From NCBI GenBank assembly GCA_019313105.1, contig JAFDBW010000163.1, positions 1 to 7,764 of the forward strand: DNA of 7,764 bases, in the 5' to 3' direction. This DNA is from Deltaproteobacteria bacterium. GTDB lineage: Bacteria > Desulfobacterota > Desulfuromonadia > Desulfuromonadales > BM103. Positions 1-6,166 of this stretch are shown here, in pieces. The position numbers and the translations under genes were made by a program. Numbering within the stretch: position 1 is the first letter of the stretch; each line of letters begins with the position of its first letter. Below the pieces are notes generated by a model. It saw only the letters and a list, made by a program, of their open reading frames with translations, was not told the DNA's origin and ran no database searches.

Positions 1-450
1 CTGCGGCATATTGAACCATGGATCAGAATGCCCAAAACGATATTAATCAACAGTTACCCTCTTTCTGGCACATCAAGTACTCTTCTGGTCGCCAATATTC
101 ATGGCATCAACTTTACCTTGGGAACAGACTCATACAAAAAACAACTTGAAGAAATGCAGCAGATTCTCTCCAAGCACAGCGGCCCCCTCCTTGTGGTCGG
201 TGATTTTAACAATTGGAGTCAAGAAAGAACAAAGGTAATGAATGCAATGGCCGATGAACTCTCGTTGATACGATTGGAATATGAAAGTTCAAGCTCATCC
301 ATCAGGTTCGGCGGCAACGTGGATCACATTTTTTATCGGGGGCTCGTTCCACTGTCCCATGCGTCCCCTCAGGTGTTGTCTTCTGACCACAACCCAATCT
401 CAGCGCAGTTCCGTGTTGTCGAAACGAAAACAGCGGAGTTGGTCCAATGA
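1..450 (+). CDS. EEP-fold (endonuclease/exonuclease/phosphatase) protein, C-terminal part
   Basis: The reading frame is open from the first base of the window, so this is the 3' part of a longer gene; the ATG at 28 is internal to the fold and probably not the start. Visible EEP motifs, in order: an ANIHG strand with a conserved His (about nt 94-108), GDFNNW with the metal/phosphate-site Asp and Asn (nt 199-216), NVDHIF (nt 316-333) and the terminal catalytic SSDHNP (nt 379-396, Asp-His at 385-390). The N-terminal metal-binding Glu strand lies outside the window. Members of this fold are Mg-dependent phosphodiesterases acting on nucleic acids, phospholipids or phosphoinositides; the substrate cannot be told here. 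The stop overlaps the ATG of the next gene (ATGA at 447-450), so the two are probably co-transcribed and translationally coupled. The family call is firm; the substrate is unknown. Confidence 0.88.
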   Translation: MRHIEPWIRMPKTILINSYPLSGTSSTLLVANIHGINFTLGTDSYKKQLEEMQQILSKHSGPLLVVGDFNNWSQERTKVMNAMADELSLIRLEYESSSSSIRFGGNVDHIFYRGLVPLSHASPQVLSSDHNPISAQFRVVETKTAELVQ

Positions 451-815
451 AAATGCTGTCCGGACCGCTTCTTTTAATCTGCATTGTGAGCACAATCCTG
501 CTTCTTGACACTGGGATTGTCTATGCTGACAAAAGTGACGAAATCAATCACCTGTTGGAGTTTATGGCTCAGTCGGATTGTACCTATGTTCGAAACGGCA
601 AGGAGTATAGCGCTCTGGAAGCCCGTGATCATATTGCCAGTAAATATGAGTCTGTGAAATGGCGGATAAAAACCACCGAGGCCTTTATCGGTAAGATAGC
701 GTCACGCAGCAGCCTCTCGGGGAAACAATATCTGATACGCTGTGAGGGAGAAGAGCAAACCACCGAACAATGGCTTTTCAGGGAATTGGGAAACTACAGA
801 AATCGACATCAGTAA
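447..815 (+). CDS. DUF5329-type secreted protein
   Basis: A 122-residue protein with an N-terminal signal sequence: a hydrophobic stretch at residues 7-20 and a likely signal peptidase I site after V-Y-A at residue 27. The mature part has the pattern I recognise from DUF5329 proteins: a helix with EINHLLEF, then DCTYVRNG (residues 44-51), ALEARDHIASKY, a segment with FIGKIASRSSLSGKQY (80-95), and WLFRELGNYR at the end. The mature part has just two cysteines, C45 and C99, which could form a disulfide in the periplasm (inference). The start is supported by GGAG at 435-438, eight bases upstream; an ATG two codons later is a weaker alternative. It overlaps the upstream EEP gene by four bases, suggesting translational coupling, and a lipoprotein gene follows 100 bp downstream. 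No molecular function is known to me for this domain. Confidence 0.85.
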   Translation: MKMLSGPLLLICIVSTILLLDTGIVYADKSDEINHLLEFMAQSDCTYVRNGKEYSALEARDHIASKYESVKWRIKTTEAFIGKIASRSSLSGKQYLIRCEGEEQTTEQWLFRELGNYRNRHQ

Positions 816-867
816 GCAAAATTTAAATTGCTGCCCGCACAATCAGAACTCTGACGGGAGAAGTCTC

Positions 868-893
868 TATAATAAGGGTTGTTGGTTCAACCC
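868..893 (+). promoter_or_regulatory. Possible -10 box and small hairpin before the PLD gene
   Basis: The 100-bp gap between the DUF5329 gene and the phospholipase D gene holds a perfect TATAAT (868-873) but no convincing -35 box at 15-19 bp. Just after it GGGTTG (876-881) and CAACCC (888-893) can form a 6-bp hairpin. This might be an internal promoter with an operator-like repeat, or simply a leader structure. Support is weak. Confidence 0.25.
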
Positions 894-915
894 CTTAACT
901 GGAAGAGCGGAACAC

Positions 916-2499
916 ATGGGCTCATTCATCAATAACTGCGGCTTAAGACGCCGGTCTTTCCGTCGAATTCTGCTGTTCTCTGCCGGTCTGTTGATTGCCG
1001 GTTGCGCAACCACTCTCCCTTTTGATTATGATCGCACCCCTTCTGCGGCTCTTGAGAATCCGGAACAAACTGAACTGGGCAGATTCTTCCAGCCCGAGCT
1101 GAAGGCTCACCCGGGCAAATCTGGAGTTCTTCTTGTTCCCACAGGCGAATGGGGGTTTCGTACCCGTGCCGGTCTGTCCAACCAGGCCGAGAAGACCATC
1201 GATGTCCAGTATTACATCTGGGATGCGGACACTTCCGGTCGCATCATTGCTGAACGGCTTCTACGCGCCGCCGACCGGGGTGTTCGGGTACGCATGCTGC
1301 TCGACCATCTCACGACCAAGGATACGGATTTCAAATTCTCGCAGATGGATGACCACCCCAATATCGAGATCCGACTGTACAATCCCTTTGCGAATCGCAG
1401 ATTCCAACTCCTCGAATTTTTATTCAGTCTCGAGCGACTCAATCATCGCATGCACAACAAGGCGTTCATTGTTGACAATGCCATGGCCATCGTCGGCGGG
1501 CGTAACATCGGCAATAATTATTTCGGGGTTGATGCAGCTTCCAATTTCCGGGATCTGGATCTGGCAATCGTTGGGCCAGTGGTACAGGATGTATCCACAA
1601 GTTTCGACCAATTCTGGAACAGTGAATTCGCCGTGCCCATAAGCTCTGTTGTTGAGGAGAGGTTGTCTGAACAGGATCTCCAGGAGAAAAAATCGAACCT
1701 CTACCTTTGGGTGGAAGAGCTTGAGGACTACCCTTATCCCATCGACACCACCCCCGATGACGTTATGGCAAAGTTGAAAGATTTCCGTGAGGACTTCATC
1801 TGGGCCACTGCGAAAATCATTTATGACGAAGCTGACAAGCCTGAAGCCAAGGAGGAAGAAGTCGCCGACCAATTGATTCTGCTCGGTAAAGAAAAAGACC
1901 GTGAAGTTATAATTGAGGCGGCATATGTGGTCCCGGGCCCCGAGGGTGTGGAAAGAACGCGCATAAACAAGGAAAAGGGCATTCGACAGCGTTTGCTGAC
2001 CAATTCTTTGGCAACCAATGATGTCGCTGCGGCGCATGCCGGTTATGCAAAATACCGCCGTGACCTGATCAGAAATGGATTGGAACTCTATGAACTTCGA
2101 CCAGATGCGAGATCTGTCAAGCGCAACTGGTCGCTAGTGGCCGGTCGCTCCAAGGCGAGTCTGCACACCAAAGCTTTTGTCGCCGACGGGGAAGTTGTCG
2201 TGATCGGTTCGTTCAACGTCGATCCTCGATCCACAGCACTCAACACGGAGATCGTTATCGTGGTGGAAAGTCCTGAACTGGCAGCCCAGGTTCTGACATA
2301 CATGGATGAGGGAATACTACCCGAGAACAGCTATCGGGTTGTCCTGGAGGCTGACGCGGAGACAGGCACCGAACGCCTGGTTTGGATTACAGAAATTGAA
2401 GGCGAGACTGTTCGTTATTACTCGGATCCGGAGGTTAGCTTATGGCGTCGCGTGAACTCGTGGTTCATGGGGCTATTCCCCATTAAAAAACATCTTTAG
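916..2499 (+). CDS. Phospholipase D family lipoprotein (ClsC/YmdC-like)
   Basis: A 527-residue protein with two complete phospholipase D HKD motifs: H180-x-K182-x4-D187 followed by GGRNIGNNYF, and H417-x-K419-x4-D424 followed by GSFNVDPRS. The family transfers or hydrolyses phosphatidyl groups; the closest match I recognise is ClsC-type cardiolipin synthase or a related envelope phospholipase. The stretch LLTNSLATNDVAAAHAGYAK (about residues 361-380) is typical of that subgroup. The N-terminus is a lipoprotein signal with lipobox I27-A28-G29-C30 and Ala at +2, pointing to the outer membrane; the RRSFRR just before the hydrophobic stretch loosely resembles a Tat motif. I chose the ATG at 916 because the signal peptide begins there and a purine-rich GGAAGAG lies upstream. 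The frame is open back to 742, but that would overlap the previous gene and bury the signal. A charged, Glu/Lys-rich segment separates the two halves (about residues 305-330). Activity as a cardiolipin synthase is inference. Confidence 0.9.
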   Translation: MGSFINNCGLRRRSFRRILLFSAGLLIAGCATTLPFDYDRTPSAALENPEQTELGRFFQPELKAHPGKSGVLLVPTGEWGFRTRAGLSNQAEKTIDVQYYIWDADTSGRIIAERLLRAADRGVRVRMLLDHLTTKDTDFKFSQMDDHPNIEIRLYNPFANRRFQLLEFLFSLERLNHRMHNKAFIVDNAMAIVGGRNIGNNYFGVDAASNFRDLDLAIVGPVVQDVSTSFDQFWNSEFAVPISSVVEERLSEQDLQEKKSNLYLWVEELEDYPYPIDTTPDDVMAKLKDFREDFIWATAKIIYDEADKPEAKEEEVADQLILLGKEKDREVIIEAAYVVPGPEGVERTRINKEKGIRQRLLTNSLATNDVAAAHAGYAKYRRDLIRNGLELYELRPDARSVKRNWSLVAGRSKASLHTKAFVADGEVVVIGSFNVDPRSTALNTEIVIVVESPELAAQVLTYMDEGILPENSYRVVLEADAETGTERLVWITEIEGETVRYYSDPEVSLWRRVNSWFMGLFPIKKHL

Positions 2500-2500
2500 A

Positions 2501-2516
2501 CTTTTTGAACAAAAAG
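2501..2516 (+). terminator. Short AT hairpin after the PLD stop codon
   Basis: CTTTTT and AAAAAG form a perfect 6-bp stem with loop GAAC two bases after the stop. It has only one G-C pair and no T tract beyond it, so it would be a weak terminator at best. Confidence 0.25.
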
Positions 2517-2709
2517 CAAGGACGTTCTTGACAACTATCAACAAAAGGGTTCAGACGAAAAGGGCTACCCCGGGAAGGTCGTTCTCATGTAAACATTGGT
2601 TTGGATGACTGTACCCTCAAAACGAGCTTCTTAAATATCACGATTTCTGAGAGGTGAAACGGTTTCTTATTTAAAAAGAGTATCCAGTAAACTCAATACA
2701 CGAAACTAT

Positions 2710-2750
2710 GGCCACCAAGGTTCGATTCCTGGTGGCCTTTTAATTTCTTT
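2710..2750 (+). terminator. Rho-independent terminator with a tRNA T-loop-like sequence
   Basis: GGCCACCA (2710-2717) and TGGTGGCC (2730-2737) form a perfect 8-bp GC-rich stem, followed by TTTTAATTTCTTT, the pattern of an intrinsic terminator on the plus strand. The 12-nt loop and inner stem read AGGTTCGATTCC, which is the consensus of a tRNA T-arm (GG-TTCGATT-CC). No matching 5' acceptor strand (AAGGCCA) is visible within about 90 nt upstream, so this is not a complete tRNA. It could be a chance resemblance, a tRNA 3' remnant or an old attachment site. Confidence 0.6.
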
Positions 2751-2751
2751 A

Positions 2752-2779
2752 TTGACATACATGACAAAATTAGTAAGAT
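2752..2779 (+). promoter_or_regulatory. Candidate sigma-70 promoter before the PilZ gene
   Basis: A perfect -35 box TTGACA (2752-2757) is followed after 16 bp by TAAGAT (2774-2779, 4 of 6 matches). It lies just downstream of the terminator at 2710-2750 and about 155 bp before the PilZ start, so it would begin a new transcription unit with a long leader. Confidence 0.4.
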
Positions 2780-2933
2780 ATTAACTATGTAAGCCTGTTC
2801 CGTATATATCTCTTTAACAACCCTCTAACCTAACAACTATCGTAGACTTTTTATGGCAGGTCAACCCTAGGGAATCTTCTTCAAAACCTCATATAAAAAA
2901 TACAATACATTGTCTTCGATAAGAAAATGTATA

Positions 2934-3317
2934 ATGAAAAGCTACTCTTGTTATCTACATTTCAGGAAAGACCAAAGGTTCAAAGCACAAGAACGAGCCT
3001 TAGTTTTCCTACCCTTAGATCCTCAAGATTTGCCATACCATATTGTTGATATTTGCGAAGGCGGTCTCTCTTTCCGTTATCTCGGTAATAAGATCAAAAC
3101 CTCGGAAATTCCGCCAATCAGTCTTTATTATGAATATGAATTGATCGTCGAGGATTTGCCAGTGAAGGAGGTGTTTGACTATCAATTGCACGACGACATT
3201 GTCCCGATTCGTCGCAAAAGTCTCTGTTTCGAATCACTCAGCATGGAGCAACACCATAGACTCTCGTTATTTATTGAGCGCTTTACTAAACCACCCTTAG
3301 ACAGGCAGATTCACTAG
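2934..3317 (+). CDS. PilZ-domain protein
   Basis: A 127-residue single-domain protein. It has the two c-di-GMP-binding signatures of PilZ domains: an RxxxR near the N-terminus (R11-K-D-Q-R15) and a (D/N)xSxxG-type element, D39-I-C41-E-G-G44, followed by LSFRYL. The canonical Ser of the second motif is Cys here. The C-terminal half (DIVPIRRKSLCFESLSMEQHHRL region, about residues 85-110) fits the PilZ proteins frequent in Desulfuromonadales. Such proteins usually relay c-di-GMP levels to motility, exopolysaccharide or signalling partners by protein contact. I chose ATG 2934, with a weak AAGAAAA upstream; a TTG at 2910 would add eight residues and has no better ribosome site. The stop falls inside the loop of a long-range repeat (CAGGCAG 3302-3308, CTGCCTG 3338-3344). 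The gene is isolated, with its own promoter candidate upstream. The family call is good; ligand binding is inference because of the Cys. Confidence 0.78.
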   Translation: MKSYSCYLHFRKDQRFKAQERALVFLPLDPQDLPYHIVDICEGGLSFRYLGNKIKTSEIPPISLYYEYELIVEDLPVKEVFDYQLHDDIVPIRRKSLCFESLSMEQHHRLSLFIERFTKPPLDRQIH

Positions 3318-3589
3318 ATAAGAGTCAATAGACCACCCTGCCTGGATGGACCATTTTATTAGTCGCGACTTCTAGAACAACTGAAGCCCTTCTAAATTTC
3401 AGCCTTCCTGCATAAAACATCGTCTGTTAAATATTAAATAGTCTGCTAACAATTAATTAACCTTCCTGAGTGAATTTGACACGAGTCAGGTTCATCCCAA
3501 TAAACACAAAACTTATCTGGCTTACTTTTATTTTGAGGAAATGTAGTTAAACTAATATCACAAATTATTTATTCAGATGGAGAGATCGT
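3318..3589. other. AT-rich intergenic region with a perfect 10-bp palindrome
   Basis: About 270 bp without a gene. It holds the second arm of a 7-bp repeat (CTGCCTG 3338-3344), a perfect palindrome AGTCGCGACT at 3361-3370 that could be an operator, and a promoter candidate at 3476-3504. The remainder is AT-rich with no recognisable structure. Confidence 0.4.
3476..3504 (+). promoter_or_regulatory. Candidate sigma-70 promoter for the small membrane protein
   Basis: TTGACA (3476-3481) is followed after exactly 17 bp by AATAAA (3499-3504, 4 of 6 matches to TATAAT), about 85 bp before the ATG at 3590. The -35 and spacing are ideal; the -10 is moderate. Confidence 0.4.
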
Positions 3590-3841
3590 ATGCGTTCTTT
3601 TGTTTTTATTTACATTTTGGCAATGTTGGGAGCGATTGTATTTCTGACGGTTCAATACTCGTTTTGGGTAGCATGCGTTATCACATATATTTTCACCATG
3701 TTGGTTATTGCTGTGAATGCTTATATCGGAGGAAGCAGGCCTTCGTGGAAAACAAACTCCAAGGTTTTAAATCATAAGCCAGAAGAAATAATCGCAAAAG
3801 ATGAAGGGCAGGTCGCATCGGAAGCCCTCAAGGCTGCTTGA
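3590..3841 (+). CDS. Small two-helix membrane protein of unknown function
   Basis: An 83-residue protein that I do not recognise. Residues 3-22 (SFVFIYILAMLGAIVFLTVQ) and about 25-46 form two hydrophobic helices separated by a very short turn, so it is probably a helical hairpin in the inner membrane. A hydrophilic tail of roughly 37 residues follows, with positive residues close to the membrane (SRPSWKTNSK) and a more acidic end (KPEEIIAKDEGQ). The start is well supported: GGAGAG lies 5 bases or so before the ATG, and a promoter candidate sits 85 bp upstream. An alternative overlapping frame from 3577 lacks such support. The gene stands alone, with two weak hairpin terminators downstream. 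The layout resembles small membrane proteins of the LapA type (DUF1049) in size and in having two helices plus a soluble tail, but I cannot confirm that motif. Confidence 0.65.
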   Translation: MRSFVFIYILAMLGAIVFLTVQYSFWVACVITYIFTMLVIAVNAYIGGSRPSWKTNSKVLNHKPEEIIAKDEGQVASEALKAA

Positions 3842-3880
3842 AAAGTTTATTCGTTCTGTACCTATAAAAACTCTAGATTT

Positions 3881-3912
3881 GGTCAACTGGGATCGTCCCT
3901 CGGTGATCTTTT
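3881..3912 (+). terminator. Weak hairpin terminator after the small membrane gene
   Basis: GGTCA (3881-3885) pairs with TGATC (3904-3908, one G-T pair), with an inner GGGA/TCCC stem, followed by TTTT (3909-3912). The stem is imperfect. Confidence 0.3.
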
Positions 3913-3939
3913 CTAAATGTCACAACTTATAAAACACGG

Positions 3940-3969
3940 AAGCCCTCAATCTTCTGACCAGGGGCTTTT
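3940..3969 (+). terminator. Hairpin terminator
   Basis: AAGCCC (3940-3945) pairs with GGGCTT (3962-3967), with outer GG and CC bases adding partial support, and the right arm runs into TTTT then TCC. The loop is about 16 nt. Plausible end for the small membrane gene transcript. Confidence 0.4.
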
Positions 3970-4218
3970 CCTACATTGCAGACATAAGAATTTCATGTTT
4001 TTGCGAACTTGGAGACTTCAAAACAACAAGAGAGGATAAACAGTAAGGATCCACTCGCAAGTATCAAGCTACCTGCCTGTTTGAAATTCGTTCTTAAAAT
4101 CAAGATATTTGAGAGGCTTTTTAATTGTGGTCTTGTCCACGACTACAATTCTTATGCTAATCAACCTTTGCATTTACGAGTTAAATCCGCGTTTAAATTT
4201 ATTCAAGATAGGCGCTCC

Positions 4219-5808
4219 TCAGCGCTGTAATGCTTTCAGGGCATTGAACAACACGCCAATGTCGTGGTCGCCACGATAGATTGGTGAGACCGCACGCTCA
4301 ACTCCAAGAAGTCCGAAGACTGCCATCTGTGCGCACCGAACCGAATATTCCACGGTAAATACGCAATCGTTGGGGACTTCGACAAACTGGCCGAGAAAGG
4401 CGAAATTGGAGGCGCCAGGAGGAATCACATGCGGGCGATCACCGACGCTGCGTGGCATGAACTGGCTGTCGATGTAGGGCATCATACAGGGCACGCAACT
4501 GATTTTTTGCATCAAGGGCTGCATCATGTCCAAGATGCCGAGATGGGAGAAAAGCTCAAACATGACCTCCTCACCGCTGCACTCTGCCATCGGCTTCTTC
4601 ACAAAATTTCCCAGGGCATCCGGCAACAGACCATCTCCCCAAAAGACAAAAACGTTGTCGGGCTGGTTCCTGAAGTGTGGTTGATGGGCGAGCACCACCG
4701 ACATAAACCAGTTGGAGTCTGTTATCGTTACCAGCCCACCGGTCCCCGCAGGGTTACCGGTAAAATTCTCCATGTACTCGAAAAAGGTGGGGTCTTTCAA
4801 AGTCACAGTGAACGACATCCACTTCGACTTTTTTGGGTCATCGCAAAAGATTTGCGGTCTGCCGAACGCCTCATCCTTTGCGGCGATCCGCTTCCAAAGC
4901 GCCCACGACCCAACAGCGCTCTTCGGCAGAAAAGGTGCCGGCGATGTCATGCTGCCAGTAGCGGCGCTCTCCACCATTGAACCTAAGGTGACAAACAGGC
5001 AGTCGGCCTCAGCAAGCGTGGTTTTTTGATGCCCTTCCGGATTAAGTATATGAAGAGCCGTGGCACGCTTGTCTGTTCCGTCGATATCGAAGTCGATATC
5101 GACAACTGGTGTACTCAACTTGAAGTTGACACCGTGCTCTCTTAACCATGTTTCGATCGGCAGAACCACCGAATCATACTGGTTGTAGTAGGTCCGCATA
5201 ATCCCCTTCAACTGATTGAAGCCAGGCAAAAGGTGGATAAAACGAACCGCGTAGCGACGCATTTCGGCAAGGCTGCTCCAACGCTGAAAAGCAAAGGTGG
5301 TGCTCCACAGAAACCAGTACACGGTATCGAAAAATTCCGGGGGGAACCATTCTTCGATGCTTTTATTACCAAGCGATTTTTCGGAGCTCATCGTCAACTT
5401 GAGCAGGTCGACGATGTCATGCTTACTTAGACCATAAGAAGAGACGTCCATCTTCTCACCACTCTTGAGAAGACGTGAGTGTGACCCGGAGACGACCTGC
5501 CGGTTAAACGCAAAAATCTCCTCTTTGACCGAAATCGCCGGGTCATCGAGAGATGGAATGGCAGAGAGCAGGTCCCAGGTACAGACGAAATGCTCCTCAT
5601 GCATCCGCCCGCCGCGGATCAGGTAGCCTTCTTCAGCAGACCCGGACCCGTCGAGAGCTCCTCCGCTGACATCCGCGCCATCGAAGATGGTGATGTCTTG
5701 CCCGCCGCAACCCCCTTCACGAATCAGGTAAACAGCGGTAGCCAGCCCGGCAATACCTCCACCAACGATATAAAACTTGCGACCCGCTTGCGAACTTGCA
5801 TTGTTCAT
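4219..5808 (-). CDS. ohyA: Oleate hydratase (MCRA family)
   Basis: A 529-residue FAD flavoprotein of the myosin-cross-reactive antigen family, which adds water to the cis-9 double bond of oleic and related free unsaturated fatty acids to give 10-hydroxy fatty acids. Visible landmarks: dinucleotide-binding GGGIAG (residues 16-21) in YIVGGGIAGLATAVYL; the FAD-loop motif RGGRM (65-69) leading to CTWDLLSAIPSL (76-87); and the family block from Y164 to H192 containing TTFAFQRW and EMRRYAVRFIH. Y186 in that block is the likely counterpart of the catalytic Tyr241 of the Elizabethkingia enzyme (inference from spacing). The position of Glu122 of that enzyme (RGGREM) is Met69 here. The ATG at 5808 is chosen because AAGGAG lies eight or so bases upstream and the Rossmann motif follows at once; the open frame extends 33 codons further without support. 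No partner gene is adjacent. The usual role is detoxification or modification of membrane-active fatty acids in the cytosol. Confidence 0.93.
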   Translation of the reverse strand: MNNASSQAGRKFYIVGGGIAGLATAVYLIREGGCGGQDITIFDGADVSGGALDGSGSAEEGYLIRGGRMHEEHFVCTWDLLSAIPSLDDPAISVKEEIFAFNRQVVSGSHSRLLKSGEKMDVSSYGLSKHDIVDLLKLTMSSEKSLGNKSIEEWFPPEFFDTVYWFLWSTTFAFQRWSSLAEMRRYAVRFIHLLPGFNQLKGIMRTYYNQYDSVVLPIETWLREHGVNFKLSTPVVDIDFDIDGTDKRATALHILNPEGHQKTTLAEADCLFVTLGSMVESAATGSMTSPAPFLPKSAVGSWALWKRIAAKDEAFGRPQIFCDDPKKSKWMSFTVTLKDPTFFEYMENFTGNPAGTGGLVTITDSNWFMSVVLAHQPHFRNQPDNVFVFWGDGLLPDALGNFVKKPMAECSGEEVMFELFSHLGILDMMQPLMQKISCVPCMMPYIDSQFMPRSVGDRPHVIPPGASNFAFLGQFVEVPNDCVFTVEYSVRCAQMAVFGLLGVERAVSPIYRGDHDIGVLFNALKALQR

Positions 5809-5947
5809 GGGGGCTCTCCTTGTGCGATGGGGAAAAATGACATTGCCATTCCAGAAGGCTGGTGCAATGAATCCCTTCTCTCTTAGGAGCACCATCAAAA
5901 AAGGCAAGGCGTGAGTTCAAACAGCGCCAAAATAGCTGCCTTGTCTT

Positions 5948-5961
5948 TACAATTAGTTGTA
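5948..5961. promoter_or_regulatory. Possible operator upstream of oleate hydratase
   Basis: TACAA-TTAG-TTGTA is a perfect 5-bp inverted repeat with a 4-nt centre, about 140 bp upstream of the ATG and between the start and the weak promoter candidate. It has the form of a small dimeric-repressor site, but no regulator gene is in the window and the repeat is short. Confidence 0.25.
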
Positions 5962-6042
5962 TCAGGCTGCACGATAACTTCAACGACGGTTCAGAATATG
6001 TCATTTTGAGATTAAATCGTCACTTACCAACATATTGTCAAA

Positions 6043-6076
6043 AAAGGTCTGTCCTATTGGACGGCCTTTCTCTTTT
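6043..6076. terminator. Strong, apparently bidirectional hairpin terminator
   Basis: AAAGGTCTGTCC and GGACGGCCTTT (6043-6069) form an 11-bp stem with one bulged T and one G-T pair around a TATT loop. On the plus strand it is followed by TCTCTTTTT. On the minus strand the A run before it gives six T's, so it can stop transcription either way. It lies about 65 bp outside the insertion sequence. It would shield the oleate hydratase promoter region from minus-strand transcripts entering from the right and block plus-strand read-through toward the insertion sequence. Confidence 0.7.
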
Positions 6077-6113
6077 TGCAGCGTATCTAAGAGTTGCTCT
6101 CGATTTCCCGTTT

Positions 6114-6143
6114 TTGACGATCTATATCAAGAATAGACATAAT
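6114..6143 (+). promoter_or_regulatory. Hybrid host/IS promoter driving the transposase
   Basis: TTGACG (6114-6119, 5 of 6) lies in the host flank and CATAAT (6138-6143, 5 of 6) lies in the left end of the insertion sequence, separated by 18 bp. The predicted left border at 6135 falls within the spacer, so the promoter exists only because of this insertion. Transcription would start near 6150 and cover the whole structured leader of the transposase. Confidence 0.5.
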
Positions 6144-6152
6144 GGCTGACAG
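6142..6152 (+). repeat. Left subterminal inverted repeat of the IS
   Basis: ATGGCTGACAG, exactly complementary to the right copy at 7672-7682. It overlaps the CATAAT -10 box by two bases. Confidence 0.85.
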
Positions 6153-6166
6153 CTAAGACGAAAAGA

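Larger units (their letters stand above)
2500..2933. other. Noncoding region between the PLD and PilZ genes
   Basis: About 430 bp with no convincing gene. It begins with a perfect but AT-only hairpin directly after the PLD stop (CTTTTT 2501-2506, AAAAAG 2511-2516, loop GAAC), which could act as a weak terminator. The hairpin terminator at 2710-2741 and the promoter candidate at 2752-2779 are listed separately. The rest (about 2517-2700 and 2780-2933) is AT-rich and I see no gene or clear structure in it. Confidence 0.5.
3842..4218. other. Noncoding region between the small membrane gene and the oleate hydratase 3' end
   Basis: About 375 bp. It holds two hairpin terminator candidates (3881-3912 and 3940-3969). 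From 4009 a TTG-initiated open frame of 73 codons runs to 4230, overlapping the end of the convergent oleate hydratase gene; its lack of a ribosome site and odd composition make it doubtful. Just inside the region on the oleate hydratase side, GCGCT (4212-4216) and AGCGC (4221-4225) form a 5-bp hairpin straddling that gene's stop. Confidence 0.4.
5809..6134. other. Upstream region of the oleate hydratase gene, to the insertion sequence border
   Basis: About 325 bp without a gene. From the oleate hydratase outward it holds that gene's ribosome site (next to 5808), a small palindrome (5948-5961), a weak minus-strand promoter candidate (TTGACA at 6036-6041 and TTTAAT at 6011-6016, spacer 19, which is long) and a strong hairpin terminator (6043-6069). 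Close to the insertion sequence it holds a TTGACG box (6114-6119), treated under the transposase promoter. Confidence 0.5.

Noticed and set aside
742..915. N-terminal extension of the phospholipase D gene
   Set aside because: It overlaps the DUF5329 gene in another frame and would put 58 residues before an otherwise clear lipoprotein signal.
1420..2037. 205-codon open frame on the minus strand
   Set aside because: Lies entirely opposite the phospholipase D gene, whose two HKD motifs and lipobox make it the true frame.
2700..2745. Complete tRNA gene
   Set aside because: Only a T-arm-like part is present; no 5' acceptor strand, D-arm or anticodon arm can be found upstream, and the T-stem has a mismatch.
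4009..4230. 73-codon TTG-initiated open frame on the plus strand
   Set aside because: No ribosome binding site, no recognisable motif, and it runs into the end of the convergent oleate hydratase gene. Most likely a chance opening in AT-rich DNA.
4429..4980. 183-codon open frame on the plus strand
   Set aside because: Opposite strand of the oleate hydratase gene; no family signature.
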